Assembly (NCBI RefSeq): GCF_003336875.1
Contig: NZ_QGNJ01000016.1
Location: 1 to 64,000 of the forward strand
Length of the DNA stretch: 64,000 bases
Source of the DNA: Oleisolibacter albus
GTDB taxonomy: Bacteria > Pseudomonadota > Alphaproteobacteria > Azospirillales > Azospirillaceae
Reading direction: 5' to 3'
The notes under the pieces were generated by a model. It was not told the DNA's origin. It saw only the letters and a list, made by a program, of their open reading frames with translations, and did no database searches. A program made the translations under genes and the position numbers. This document shows positions 48,804 through 58,363 of the stretch, in pieces; the first letter of the stretch is position 1, and every line of letters begins with the position of its first letter.

Positions 48804-50267
48804 ATGATGTCCCTGTCCCCCTGTCTCGTCTGGTTCCGCCAGGATCTGCGGCTGGCCGACAATCCCGCCCTGCGGCTGGCCGTGGAGAGCGGCCGCCCGG
48901 TGCTGCCCGTCTATGTGCTGGACGATGGGACACCCGGCGACTGGCGCCCCGGCGGCGCCTCGCGCTGGTGGCTGCACCACAGCCTTGCCGCCCTGTCAGC
49001 GGGGCTGGAACGGCTGGGGGCACCGCTGATCCTGCGCCGGGGGCCGGCCGATCTGGTGCTGCCGGCACTGGTGGAGGAAACCGGCGCCGGCATGGTGGTG
49101 TGGAACCGCTGCTACGAGCCCTGGGCCATCGCGCGCGACACACGCCTGAAGGCCGCGCTGCTGTCCGACGGCGTCAGCGTGAAGAGCTGCAACGGCAGCC
49201 TGCTGCACGAGCCTTGGGATCTGGCCACCGGGGGTGGCCAGCCCTACCGGGTGTTCACCCCTTATTACAAGGCCGTGCTGGCCCGCGGCGCGCCGCAGAC
49301 GCCGCTGCCGGCCCCGGCGGCCCTTCAGGCCCCCGCCCGGCTGCCCGTGTCGGAGATGCTGGCGGACTGGGGCCTGCGGCCCACGGCCCCGGACTGGGCC
49401 GGCGGGCTGCGGGCGGCCTGGACACCGGGCGAGGACGGCGCCCGCGCCCGGCTTGCGGCTTTCCTCGACGGGCCGGCCGGGGATTATGCCGGGAGGCGGG
49501 ATTTCCCCGACCGCGACGGCACCTCCCGCCTGTCGCCGCACCTGCATTTCGGCGAGATCTCGCCCCGTCAGGCCTGGCATGCGGCGCTGGCCGTGACGGC
49601 CGCGCATCCCGATCGTGAGAAGGGGATTTCAGCGTTCCTGCGGGAAATCGTCTGGCGCGAATTTTGCCATTCCCTTTGCTATCACTTCCCGGAATTATCG
49701 GCGCGCCCGCTCAACCCCCGGTTCGAGGAATTCCCGTGGCAGCCCGACCCGACGCTGATGGCCGCGTGGCGCCGCGGACGTACCGGCTATCCCATCGTGG
49801 ATGCCGGGCTGCGCCAGCTCTGGTCCATGGGCTGGATGCACAACCGTGTGCGCATGATTGCCGGATCGCTGCTGGTGAAGCATCTGCTGCAACCCTGGCA
49901 GGAGGGGCAGCGCTGGTTCTGGGATACGCTGGTGGATGCCGACCTGGCCAACAATGCCGGGGGCTGGCAGTGGATCGCCGGCTGCGGCGCCGATGCCGCG
50001 CCCTATTTCCGGGTCTTCAACCCGATCCTGCAGGGACAGAAATTCGACCCCGACGGGGACTATGTGCGGCGCTGGGTGCCGGAGCTGTCGAAGCTGCCGG
50101 CCACGGTCATCCACGCGCCCTGGAGCGCCACGGCGGAGCAGTTGCGCCGGGCCGGCGTGGTGCTGGGGCAAACCTATCCGCGGCCGGTGGTGGACCACGA
50201 GGCGGGACGCGCGCGGGCGCTGGCCGCCTTCGCCGCGCTGAAGCAGCAGGACGGACAGAACGCATGA
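48804..50267 (+). CDS. phrB: Deoxyribodipyrimidine photolyase, class I
   Basis: A light-driven flavoenzyme of about 487 residues that splits cyclobutane pyrimidine dimers. The N-terminal antenna domain starts [17 protein letters not shown]. The FAD domain has [76 protein letters not shown] and the final [12 protein letters not shown]. The antenna cofactor cannot be told from the sequence. Start 48804 or 48807 is preferred over 48777. It begins the run of closely spaced genes to 55639. Confidence 0.94.
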   Translation: MMSLSPCLVWFRQDLRLADNPALRLAVESGRPVLPVYVLDDGTPGDWRPGGASRWWLHHSLAALSAGLERLGAPLILRRGPADLVLPALVEETGAGMVVWNRCYEPWAIARDTRLKAALLSDGVSVKSCNGSLLHEPWDLATGGGQPYRVFTPYYKAVLARGAPQTPLPAPAALQAPARLPVSEMLADWGLRPTAPDWAGGLRAAWTPGEDGARARLAAFLDGPAGDYAGRRDFPDRDGTSRLSPHLHFGEISPRQAWHAALAVTAAHPDREKGISAFLREIVWREFCHSLCYHFPELSARPLNPRFEEFPWQPDPTLMAAWRRGRTGYPIVDAGLRQLWSMGWMHNRVRMIAGSLLVKHLLQPWQEGQRWFWDTLVDADLANNAGGWQWIAGCGADAAPYFRVFNPILQGQKFDPDGDYVRRWVPELSKLPATVIHAPWSATAEQLRRAGVVLGQTYPRPVVDHEAGRARALAAFAALKQQDGQNA

Positions 50268-50280
50268 AGGGGTGGGGAGC

Positions 50281-51618
50281 ATGAGGATCGCGGTCATCGG
50301 TGCCGGCATTTCCGGCCTCAGTGCCGCATGGCTGCTGGACCGGCACGGCCATGACGTGACGGTGTACGAGCAGAACGAGTATGTGGGCGGCCATTCCAAC
50401 ACGGTGGATGTGCTGACGCGGGACGGCCGCGCCGTGGCCGTCGATACCGGCTTCATCGTCTATAACGAGGCCACATACCCCAACCTGACAGCCCTGTTCG
50501 ACCATCTGGGGGTGGAGACGGACGCGTCGATGATGTCGTTCGCCGTCTCCATCGACCGGGGCCGGCTGGAATATTCCGGCAGCAATCTGGCCGGCATGTT
50601 CGCGCAGAAGCGCAACCTGCTGAGTCCGACCTATCACCTGATGCTGCGGGACATCGTGCGCTTCTACAAGGAGGCGCCGAAGCTGCTGAACGACCCGTCG
50701 GCCGTGGACCTGACGCTGGGTGAGTATCTGGTGCGGCAGAATTACGGGCACCGCTTCATCTACGACCATCTGCTGCCCATGGGTTCGGCCATCTGGTCCT
50801 GCACCATCAGCGAGATGCTGCGCTTCCCGTTGCAGAGCTTCGTGCGCTTCTTCCAGAACCACGGGCTGCTGAAGCTGAAGAACCGGCCGCAATGGCGCAC
50901 CGTCCATGGCGGCAGCCGGGCCTATGTCAGGAAGATGCTGGCCGAGCTGCGCGGAACCGTGCATCGCGGCCGCGCCATCAGCATGCTGCGGCGCCTTCCC
51001 GACGGCGTTCACCTGCAGGACGCCACCGGCCTGTCGGAAGTCTATGACCATGTCATCATCGGCGCCCATGCCGATCAGGCCCTGGCCATGCTGTCCGATG
51101 CCAGCGAGGAGGAGCGGCGCATCCTGGGCGCCTTCCGCTTCCAGCTGAACCGGGCCGTGCTGCATTGCGACCCGGCGCTGATGCCGCGCCGGCCCAAGGC
51201 GTGGTCGGCCTGGAACTACCTGGCCAACGGCACCCGCGAGCGTCAGGCCCGGGTCAGCGTCACCTACTGGATGAACGTGCTGCAGGGCATCGATGAATCC
51301 AGCCCGCTGTTCGTGACGCTGAACCCCCTGGTCGAGCCGCAGCAGGCGCTGAAATACAAGGAATTCATCTACGACCATCCCATCTTCGACAGCAGTGCCG
51401 TCGCCGCCCAGGGGGAGCTGGGCCGCATCCAGGGCGTGCGCCGCACTTGGTTCTGCGGTGCCTGGTTCGGCTACGGCTTCCATGAGGATGGGCTGTCGGC
51501 CGGGCTGGCCGTGGCCGAGGCGCTGGGCGCCAAGCGGCCCTGGAGCGTCACCGACGCGTCCCCCGCCGGACGCAATGCCCGCCCGCGCGGGGCCGAACTG
51601 ACCCCGGCCAAGGACTGA
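50281..51618 (+). CDS. FAD-dependent oxidoreductase (amine-oxidase-like)
   Basis: A 445-residue flavoprotein beginning MRIAVIGAGISGLSAAWLL with the Rossmann FAD motif. VYEQNEYVGGHSNTV follows, and the C-terminal FAD contact is in TWFCGAWFGYGFHEDGLSAGLAVAEAL. This subgroup is found beside DUF1365 and cyclopropane-synthase-like genes in photooxidative-stress operons and in loci for modified (for example furan) fatty acids. A fatty-acyl or lipid substrate is therefore inferred. It follows phrB by 13 bases with GGGGAG before the ATG, and precedes DUF1365 by 4. Confidence 0.88.
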   Translation: MRIAVIGAGISGLSAAWLLDRHGHDVTVYEQNEYVGGHSNTVDVLTRDGRAVAVDTGFIVYNEATYPNLTALFDHLGVETDASMMSFAVSIDRGRLEYSGSNLAGMFAQKRNLLSPTYHLMLRDIVRFYKEAPKLLNDPSAVDLTLGEYLVRQNYGHRFIYDHLLPMGSAIWSCTISEMLRFPLQSFVRFFQNHGLLKLKNRPQWRTVHGGSRAYVRKMLAELRGTVHRGRAISMLRRLPDGVHLQDATGLSEVYDHVIIGAHADQALAMLSDASEEERRILGAFRFQLNRAVLHCDPALMPRRPKAWSAWNYLANGTRERQARVSVTYWMNVLQGIDESSPLFVTLNPLVEPQQALKYKEFIYDHPIFDSSAVAAQGELGRIQGVRRTWFCGAWFGYGFHEDGLSAGLAVAEALGAKRPWSVTDASPAGRNARPRGAELTPAKD

Positions 51619-51622
51619 GCCC

Positions 51623-52426
51623 ATGGCCCCAGACCCTGCCGGTGCGGGCCCGGCCGACCCTGCGCCGGCCCATGCCGTCTATTTCTGCCGCATCGTGCAT
51701 GTGCGGCTGCGGCCCTTCCGCCATGCCTTCGCCTACCGCGCCTTCACCCTGTTGCTGGACCTGGACCGGCTGGACCGGCTGCCCCGCGGCCTGTCGCACA
51801 ACCGGTTCAACCTGCTGAGCCTGCACGATGCCGACCACGGCCCGCGCGATGGCAGCCCCCTGCGCCCCTGGGTGGAGGCGCAGCTGGCGGCGGCGGGGCT
51901 TGATCTGGGCGGCGGCCCCATCCGGCTGCTGGCCCTGCCGCGCGTGCTGGGGGCCTGCTTCAATCCGCTGAGCCTCTATTTCTGCCACGATCCGGCCGGG
52001 CGGCTGCGCGCCGTGCTGTACGAGGTCAAGAACACCTTCGGCGACCAGCACTGCTATCTCTGCCCCGTCGACCCGGACCAGCCGGCCGGGGCCGCGCTGG
52101 ACCAGGGGCACGAGAAGGAGTTCCACGTCTCCCCCTTCATGGCGCTGGACGGGCACTACGCCTTCCGGCTGCTGCCGCCGGGCGAGCAGCTGGGCATCCG
52201 CATCCGTCTGGCCGACGCGGACGGCGACAAGCTGATCGCCACCCAGACCGGGCGGCGCCTGCCCCTGACCGGCCGCAGCCTGCTGCGGGCGGTGCTGATG
52301 CATCCGTTGCAGACGCTGAAGGTGGTCGGCGGCATCCACTGGCAGGCCCTCCACCTCTGGCGCAAGGGTGCCCCTTTCCATCGGAGACCTGATCCGCCCG
52401 TAAGGCTTGCCAGAACGGCGCGGTGA
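51623..52426 (+). CDS. DUF1365 domain protein
   Basis: A 267-residue protein of the DUF1365 family. Family blocks are VRLRPFRHAFAYRAFTLLLDL, NRFNLLSLHDADHG, ACFNPLSLYFCHD, VLYEVKNTFGDQHCY and KEFHVSPFM. The biochemical role is unknown. Its constant placement between an FAD oxidoreductase and a cyclopropane-type methyltransferase implies a part in lipid modification. It lies 4 bases after the oxidoreductase. Confidence 0.9.
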   Translation: MAPDPAGAGPADPAPAHAVYFCRIVHVRLRPFRHAFAYRAFTLLLDLDRLDRLPRGLSHNRFNLLSLHDADHGPRDGSPLRPWVEAQLAAAGLDLGGGPIRLLALPRVLGACFNPLSLYFCHDPAGRLRAVLYEVKNTFGDQHCYLCPVDPDQPAGAALDQGHEKEFHVSPFMALDGHYAFRLLPPGEQLGIRIRLADADGDKLIATQTGRRLPLTGRSLLRAVLMHPLQTLKVVGGIHWQALHLWRKGAPFHRRPDPPVRLARTAR

Positions 52427-52460
52427 TCCACTTCAGTGTGGACACAAACGTCGTAGAGCC

Positions 52461-53690
52461 ATGACCGAGCAGACCGAGACCAGCGCCCTCGCGCCCGCCG
52501 TTCCCTACCGCCCGTCCCGCCTGATGCGCCTGCTGCTGGGCATCTGTCGCGCCATCCGGGTCGGGTCCCTGACCATCACCCTGCCCGACGGCAGCAGCCA
52601 CCGGTTCGACGGCAGCGAGCCCGGCCCGCATGGCGTGCTGGTGGTGCGCCACGACCGGCTGGCGGCGCGCATGCTGACCGGCGGCAAGCTGGCCTTCTGC
52701 GAGGCCTATCTGGACGGGGACTGGACCAGCCCCGACGTGCCGGCCCTGTTCGACACCGCCCTGCGCAACGAGGCGGAGCTGCACCGCGCCCTGTTCGGAC
52801 GCCCCTGGTTCCGGGCGGCCCAGCATGTGCTGCATCTGCTGAAGCCCAATTCCCGCAGCGGCAGCCGGCGCAACATCGCCTTCCATTACGACCTGGGCAA
52901 CCGCTTCTATGCGCGCTGGCTCGATGCCAGCATGACCTATTCCGCCGCGGTCTTCGCCGATCTGTCGGCGCCGGAGACGCTGGAAAGCGCCCAGGCCCGC
53001 AAATATGCCGAGATCGCCCGCCGCATGGATCTACGCCCCGGCATGCGCGTGCTGGAGATCGGCTGCGGCTGGGGCGGCTTCGCCGAATATGCGGCACGGG
53101 AGATCGGCGCCCATGTCACCGGCCTGACCATCAGCCAGGCCCAGCACGACTATGCCTGCGCCCGCATCCAGCGCGCCGGGCTGGGCGACCGCGTGGAGAT
53201 CCGGCTGCAGGATTACCGTGATACGGGCGGCCAGTTCGACCGTGTCGCCAGCATCGAGATGTTCGAGGCCGTGGGCGAGCGGTACTGGCCCACCTTCTTC
53301 AACAGCGTGCACGCCCGGCTGGCGCCCGGCGGCAAGGGATGCCTGCAGATCATCACCATCGACGAGGCGCATTTCGACAGCTACCGGCGCGCCGCCGACT
53401 ATATCCAGCGCTACATCTTCCCCGGCGGCATGCTGCCCTCCCCCACCCGGCTGCGGCAGGAGGTGGAGCGGGCGGGCCTGCGCTGGACCGGCAGCCAGGG
53501 CTACGGCCTGCATTACGCCCGCACGCTGGATGCCTGGCAGGAGCGGTTCCAGGCGGCCTGGCCGGATCTGTCCGGCATGGGCTTCGACAGCCGCTTCAAG
53601 CGGCTGTGGGAGCAGTATCTCTGGTACTGCGCCGCCGGCTTCCGCAACGGCACCATCGATGTGCTGCATCTGGGCCTCGCCCGCGACTGA
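52461..53690 (+). CDS. cfa: Cyclopropane-fatty-acyl-phospholipid synthase family methyltransferase
   Basis: A 409-residue SAM-dependent enzyme of the CFA/mycolic cyclopropane family. The N-terminal lipid-binding domain ends near 110. Then come FHYDLGNRFYARWLDASMTYSAAVF, the SAM motif VLEIGCGWGGFAEYAA, SIEMFEAVGERYW and the YIQRYIFPGGMLPSP block. It methylates double bonds of membrane acyl chains, giving cyclopropane or methyl/furan precursors. The preceding flavoprotein and DUF1365 suggest specialised chemistry rather than plain cyclopropanation. Confidence 0.9.
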   Translation: MTEQTETSALAPAVPYRPSRLMRLLLGICRAIRVGSLTITLPDGSSHRFDGSEPGPHGVLVVRHDRLAARMLTGGKLAFCEAYLDGDWTSPDVPALFDTALRNEAELHRALFGRPWFRAAQHVLHLLKPNSRSGSRRNIAFHYDLGNRFYARWLDASMTYSAAVFADLSAPETLESAQARKYAEIARRMDLRPGMRVLEIGCGWGGFAEYAAREIGAHVTGLTISQAQHDYACARIQRAGLGDRVEIRLQDYRDTGGQFDRVASIEMFEAVGERYWPTFFNSVHARLAPGGKGCLQIITIDEAHFDSYRRAADYIQRYIFPGGMLPSPTRLRQEVERAGLRWTGSQGYGLHYARTLDAWQERFQAAWPDLSGMGFDSRFKRLWEQYLWYCAAGFRNGTIDVLHLGLARD

Positions 53691-53697
53691 GGCCCCC

Positions 53698-55044
53698 ATG
53701 GCCGGAGATCCGACCACGCCCGCGCCGCAGGCGCCCACATCGGCGGTGCTGCTGGCCTATGGGCTGCCGGCGCTGCCGCTGGCGGCCCTGACCCTGCCGG
53801 TGTTCATCTTCCTGCATCCGCACTACGCCGCGCTGGGCCTGCCGCTGACGGTGCTGGGCGGGGTGCTGCTGCTGTCGCGGCTGTGGGACGGGGTCAGCGA
53901 TCCGCTGGTGGGCTGGCTGTCCGACCGCACCAGCGGCCGCTTCGGCCGCCGCCGGCCCTGGCTGCTGGCCGGGCTGGCTCCGACGCTGCTGGGCCTCTGG
54001 TTCCTGCTGCAACCGCCGGCCGGCGTCACCGCCGCCTATCTGCTGCTGTGGAGTCTGGTGCTGTACACCGGGTGGACCATGATCCTGGTGCCGCTGGCGG
54101 CCTGGGGAGCCGAGCTGTCGGACGACTACCACCAGCGCACCCGCATCGCCGGCTACCGCGAGGGGGCGGCCCTGGCCGGCACCCTGGCGGCCCTGCTGCT
54201 GCCGGTCCTGGCCGGGGTCGCCGCCGCCGGGCAGGAGGGAGAGGCGCTGGCGCTGCTGGCCCGCAGCGTGGCCATGGCCCTGCCGGTCTGCCTGCTGCTC
54301 TGCCTGCTGCTGGTGCCGGAACCGCCGGCCCGTCCGCCGCAGGCCCTCGGCTGGCGCCGGGGGGCGGCACTGCTGGCCGGCAACGGCCCGTTCCGCCGGC
54401 TGGTGCTGGCCTATCTGCTGAACGGCGTGGCCAACGGCCTGCCGGCGCAGCTTTTCCTGTTCTTCGTGCAGCACCGGCTGCAGACCGGGGAGCAGACGGG
54501 CCTGCTGCTGCTGGCCTATTTCAGCGCCGGCCTGCTGGGCGTGCCGCTCTGGCTGCGGTTGAGCCGGCGCTGGGGCAAGCACCGGGTCTGGGGCGCGGCC
54601 ATGCTCTGGGCCTGCGCCTGGTTTGCCCTGGTGCCGCTGCTGGGACCGGGGGACAGCCTGCCCTTCCTGGCCATCTGCGTCGCCACCGGCCTGGCGCTGG
54701 GGGCCGACCTGATCCTGCCCGGCGCCATGCAGGCCGATGTGGTGGATGCCGACACCGCCCGTGCCGGACAGGCGCGCACCGGCCTCTATTTCGCCCTCTG
54801 GGGGCTGGCGACCAAGCTGGCGGTGGCCCTGGCGGCCCTGGGCCTGACGGCGGCGGGCCTGCTGGGCTTCTCCCCTGGCGGTCCGAACGGGGAGGGGGCG
54901 CTGACGGCGCTCGCCCTGCTGTACGGGCTGCTGCCCATCCCCTTCAAGCTGGCGGCCATCGCCCTGCTCTGGCGCTGGCCGCTGACGGAGAGCGCCCAGA
55001 CCGCCCTGCGCCGCCGCATCACCGTGCAGGCCCAGGCACCATGA
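53698..55044 (+). CDS. MFS transporter, GPH/sugar-cation symporter type
   Basis: A 448-residue integral membrane protein with about 12 hydrophobic segments. The loop after helix 2 reads RLWDGVSDPLVGWLSDRTSGRFGRRRPW, the signature of the glycoside-pentoside-hexuronide (MelB-like) branch. Members of this branch recur in cyclopropane-synthase clusters, where they may move lipids rather than sugars; that is inference. It starts 7 bases after the methyltransferase stop. A much longer open frame upstream is a shadow of the methyltransferase. Confidence 0.88.
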   Translation: MAGDPTTPAPQAPTSAVLLAYGLPALPLAALTLPVFIFLHPHYAALGLPLTVLGGVLLLSRLWDGVSDPLVGWLSDRTSGRFGRRRPWLLAGLAPTLLGLWFLLQPPAGVTAAYLLLWSLVLYTGWTMILVPLAAWGAELSDDYHQRTRIAGYREGAALAGTLAALLLPVLAGVAAAGQEGEALALLARSVAMALPVCLLLCLLLVPEPPARPPQALGWRRGAALLAGNGPFRRLVLAYLLNGVANGLPAQLFLFFVQHRLQTGEQTGLLLLAYFSAGLLGVPLWLRLSRRWGKHRVWGAAMLWACAWFALVPLLGPGDSLPFLAICVATGLALGADLILPGAMQADVVDADTARAGQARTGLYFALWGLATKLAVALAALGLTAAGLLGFSPGGPNGEGALTALALLYGLLPIPFKLAAIALLWRWPLTESAQTALRRRITVQAQAP

Positions 55045-55069
55045 CACCGTTCCCGCCACCGGAGGTTCC

Positions 55070-55639
55070 ATGCTCAGCCGCCTTTTGCTCCTTCTTCTCA
55101 GCCTTGCCGTCCTCAATGGATGCAGCAGCATGAAACCGGAACAGTTCGCCGATTCCACCCCCCGCTTCGTCCTGGAGGAATATTTCCAGGGCAGGTCCCG
55201 CGCCTACGGGCTGGTGGAGGACCGCTTCGGCACCATCCGCCGCCAGTTCACCGTCGATATCACCGGCAGCTGGGACGGCCAGGTCCTGACCCTGGTGGAG
55301 GATTTCCACTGGAACGATGGCGAGCAGGAGCAGCGCATCTGGCACCTGACCAGGCGCGACGAGCACCAGTGGGAAGGGCGCACGGCCGATGCCATCGGCA
55401 CCGCCGTGGGCAAGCAGTACGGCAACGCCTTCAACCTGCGCTACGACTTCAACCTGAAGCTCGATGGCGGCCGCACGCGGGTGCATTTTGACGACTGGAT
55501 GTTCCTGATGCCCGACGGGGTGGTGCTGAACCGGGCCGCCATGAGCAAGTTCGGCATACATCTGGCCACGGTCACCATCGCCTTCCGCAAGGATGCCGGC
55601 CCGGGCGTGATCCAAGGGGGTGCCGCTGCTGCCGAATAG
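55070..55639 (+). CDS. DUF3833 lipoprotein
   Basis: A 189-residue lipoprotein with a signal peptide (RLLLLLLSLAVL) and lipobox LNGC (Cys at 18). The conserved domain follows: PEQFADSTPRFVLEEYFQGR, RRQFTVDITGSWDG, LVEDFHWNDGEQEQRIW and NFNLKLDG-type strands. The beta-rich mature protein is probably tethered in the periplasm. DUF3833 proteins regularly end the photooxidative lipid-modification operons that start with flavoprotein, DUF1365 and cyclopropane synthase genes. It may carry or receive the modified lipid. Confidence 0.9.
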   Translation: MLSRLLLLLLSLAVLNGCSSMKPEQFADSTPRFVLEEYFQGRSRAYGLVEDRFGTIRRQFTVDITGSWDGQVLTLVEDFHWNDGEQEQRIWHLTRRDEHQWEGRTADAIGTAVGKQYGNAFNLRYDFNLKLDGGRTRVHFDDWMFLMPDGVVLNRAAMSKFGIHLATVTIAFRKDAGPGVIQGGAAAAE

Positions 55640-55790
55640 CCAGTGACGGGGCGCACAGACAGGGTCCAGGCTTCTTGCCATGATGCCTCTTCCCATCTGT
55701 CCACCGGCCCCGGCCCATACGCCAGGGGCATGCACGCGATTCCGATGCTGACCGCGCCGGGACCCGCCTGCCTTTCGCCGGAGCCTCGCC

Positions 55791-56264
55791 ATGTGCGCCA
55801 TGACCTGCCCCGCCGCGGAGCCGCACCCGCTTGACCGCATCCTGCTACCGGTCCCGACGGCGGACGCCGGTGGCCTGTCCCGCCTGCAGCTGCGCCGGGT
55901 CGCCACCTATATCGAGGAAAATCTCGACGGGGATCTGGGACTGGTCCGGCTGGCCGCCGCCGCCGGGCTGAGTCCCAGCCACTTCGCCCGCCGATTCAAG
56001 GGGGCCACCGGCCTCGCCCCGCACCGCTATGTCATGCAGCGGCGTCTGTACGAGGCCAAGCGGCTGCTGGCGGTCAGCAGCCTGCCCATTGCCCAGGTGG
56101 CGGCGGCCACCGGCTTTTCCAGCCAGGCCCACCTGACCGACCTGTTCGGCCGCTGCGTGGGCGTTCCCCCCGGCTCCTTCCGCAGCTGCGTGCTGACGCG
56201 CTGCTCGGCCGACCATCTCAGCGCCAAGTTCCCGGAGCCTGCCCGCGACATGGTCCGGATCTGA
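55791..56264 (+). CDS. AraC-family regulator, DNA-binding domain only
   Basis: A 157-residue protein that is little more than the AraC/XylS DNA-binding domain (residues about 35-135). It carries two helix-turn-helix units: LVRLAAAAGLSPSHFARRFKGATG and IAQVAAATGFSSQAHLTDLFGRCVG. The conserved GLAPHRYVMQRRLYEAKRLL link is present. No effector domain exists, so activity may be controlled by amount. The target is unknown; the upstream lipid operon is a candidate by position only. Confidence 0.88.
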   Translation: MCAMTCPAAEPHPLDRILLPVPTADAGGLSRLQLRRVATYIEENLDGDLGLVRLAAAAGLSPSHFARRFKGATGLAPHRYVMQRRLYEAKRLLAVSSLPIAQVAAATGFSSQAHLTDLFGRCVGVPPGSFRSCVLTRCSADHLSAKFPEPARDMVRI

Positions 56265-56338
56265 GGTCCGGGACGGATCTGCCGCGCCGTTCCCCGGCAG
56301 ATCCGTGAACCGCCTCTGCAATCGGTCTCAGGGACCGG

Positions 56339-58363
56339 TCAGAGCGGTGCCGTGGCCCGGTCCAGCCAGTCGCGCTCCTCCGCCTCCAGCAGCGGCGCCA
56401 GCGCCTCCCGCACACGGGCATGGTAGCTGTTCAGCCAGTCGCGTTCGGCCGTGGTCAGCAGACCGGTGTCCACCAGCCGGCGGTCGATGGGGCACAGCGT
56501 GATGGTCTCGAAGCGCAGCATCGGCCGTTCGGCCCCCGGAATGTCCGTGGCGGACTGGACGACGACGAGATTCTCCACCCGGATGCCATAGGCGCCGGTC
56601 TTGTAGTAACCGGGCTCGTTGGACAGGATCATGCCCGCCTGCAGCGCCACCGTGTTGGGGATCTTGGCGATGCGCTGCGGCCCCTCATGCACCGACAGGA
56701 AGCTGCCGACGCCGTGGCCGGTGCCATGGTCGTAATCCAGGCCGGCCTGCCACAGGAACTGCCGCGCCAGCAGGTCGAGCTGGCTGCCGGTGGTGCCTGC
56801 CGGGAACACGGCCGTGGCCAGGGCGATATGGCCCTTCAGCACCAGGGTGAAATGCCGCTTCATCTCGGCCGTGGGCGTGCCCACCGCCATGGTGCGGGTG
56901 ATGTCGGTGGTGCCGTCGAGATACTGGCCGCCACTGTCCAGCAGGAACAGGCTGTCCCGCTCCACCGGGCGGTTGCTCTTCTCATTGGCGCGGTAATGGA
57001 CGATGGCGCCGTTGGGGCCGGACCCAGCGATGGTCTCGAAGCTGGGACCACGGAAATGCTGGACCTGCTGGCGGCAGGCCAGCAGCCGGTCGACCACTGT
57101 CAGCTCGTCCAGGCCGCCGGCCGGCGCCTCGCGGTCGAACCAGGACAGGAAGCGCACCAGCGCGGCCCCGTCACGGCGGTGGGCGGCGCGGCTGCCCTCC
57201 AGCTCGACAGCGTTCTTGGCCGCCTTCGGCATGACGCAGGGATCGGTCTCCCGCTCCAGGGTGGCACCGGCCTCATGCAGCCGGTCGGACACCCAGACCG
57301 TGGCCGTGGCCGGATCGACCCGCACCTTGGCCTTGGCCGCCCCCAGCGCGTCCAGCGCCCCCGGCAGCTCGTCGGGGGCGCGCAGCACCACCTGATTGCC
57401 CAGATGCCGCTCCAGACCGGGGGCCAGCTTGCGCCGGTCCACGAACCAGTCCAGCGCCCCGCTGTCATGCAGGATGGCGAAGGACAGGGGCAGCGGCGTG
57501 CAGGGCACGTCGGCCCCGCGGATGTTCAGCAGCCAGGCGATGCTGTCCGGCTGGGTCAGCACGGCTGCCGCCGTGCGGCTGCGGGCCAGCTCGGCCCCCA
57601 GCTCGGCGCGCTTGTCGGCGCTGGACTTGCCGGTGAAGGCGTCCGGCTGCGGCACCACCAGCCCCAGCGGGGCCGGCGGCTGGTCGGTCCAGATGGCATC
57701 GACGGGGTTGCCTTCGACGGCGATCAGCTCGGCGCCGGCCTTGGCCAGACTGTTGCGCATGCGCTCCACCCAGCCGACCGTGTGCAGCCAGGGATCGAAG
57801 CCCAGCTTCTGTCCGGCGAGCATATGCTCGGCCGCCCAGTCGCCGTGGAACTCCTCGATCAGATTGCGGTACTCGAACAGGCCGGCATCGACCTCCTGCT
57901 GAACCTGGAGCGTGTAGCGGCCATCGACGAAGATGGCGGCCTTCTTGCGCAGCACGACGATGGCGCCCGCAGACCCCGTGAAGCCGCTGAGATAGGCCAT
58001 GCGGTTGGCCCGCAGCGGCACATATTCGCCATTGTGCTCGTCGGCGCGCGGAATGACGAAGCCATCCAGGCCGCGGCGATACAGCTCCGCCCGCAGCGCC
58101 TGCAACCGGGCGGCATGGTCGCCGACCTCCGGCGGAACGGGCCGGGCGATGCTGGCCCGCAGGGCCAGCAGCTGGTCGCGCACGGCCGGCGGCAGCGTCT
58201 CGCCCACCAGCAGCAGCCAGCGGTCGGTGTCCTCCCCGTCCGGCGCGGCGTTGACGCCGTCGATCAGGTCACGGATGGCGGCGGCGGTCTGGGCGATGCC
58301 GGCGTCGCGCAGAAGGCGGTCAAGCGCGGCGTCGCCGACATAGGCGATGGGGGAATGCGGCAC
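56339..58363 (-). CDS. pepP: Xaa-Pro aminopeptidase (M24B, long form)
   Basis: A 674-residue dimetal peptidase removing N-terminal residues before proline. Two creatinase-like N-terminal domains (about 1-310) precede the pita-bread catalytic domain. Metal ligands lie in LDSGGQYLDGTTDITRTM (two Asp), DHGTGHGVGSFLSVHEG (His) and LSNEPGYYKTGAYGIRVENL (Glu), with a second Glu later. The length matches the three-domain eukaryote-like aminopeptidase P found in many alphaproteobacteria. It is transcribed alone. Confidence 0.93.
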   Translation of the reverse strand: MPHSPIAYVGDAALDRLLRDAGIAQTAAAIRDLIDGVNAAPDGEDTDRWLLLVGETLPPAVRDQLLALRASIARPVPPEVGDHAARLQALRAELYRRGLDGFVIPRADEHNGEYVPLRANRMAYLSGFTGSAGAIVVLRKKAAIFVDGRYTLQVQQEVDAGLFEYRNLIEEFHGDWAAEHMLAGQKLGFDPWLHTVGWVERMRNSLAKAGAELIAVEGNPVDAIWTDQPPAPLGLVVPQPDAFTGKSSADKRAELGAELARSRTAAAVLTQPDSIAWLLNIRGADVPCTPLPLSFAILHDSGALDWFVDRRKLAPGLERHLGNQVVLRAPDELPGALDALGAAKAKVRVDPATATVWVSDRLHEAGATLERETDPCVMPKAAKNAVELEGSRAAHRRDGAALVRFLSWFDREAPAGGLDELTVVDRLLACRQQVQHFRGPSFETIAGSGPNGAIVHYRANEKSNRPVERDSLFLLDSGGQYLDGTTDITRTMAVGTPTAEMKRHFTLVLKGHIALATAVFPAGTTGSQLDLLARQFLWQAGLDYDHGTGHGVGSFLSVHEGPQRIAKIPNTVALQAGMILSNEPGYYKTGAYGIRVENLVVVQSATDIPGAERPMLRFETITLCPIDRRLVDTGLLTTAERDWLNSYHARVREALAPLLEAEERDWLDRATAPL

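Noticed and set aside
52390-52456. TGATCC hexamers before the cyclopropane-synthase gene as an RpoE (ECF) -35 element
   Set aside because: Two copies occur (52390 and 52424), but the spacing from the second to the candidate CGTC or CGTA -10 is 19-22 bases, longer than the 16-18 expected, and the first lies inside the preceding coding region.
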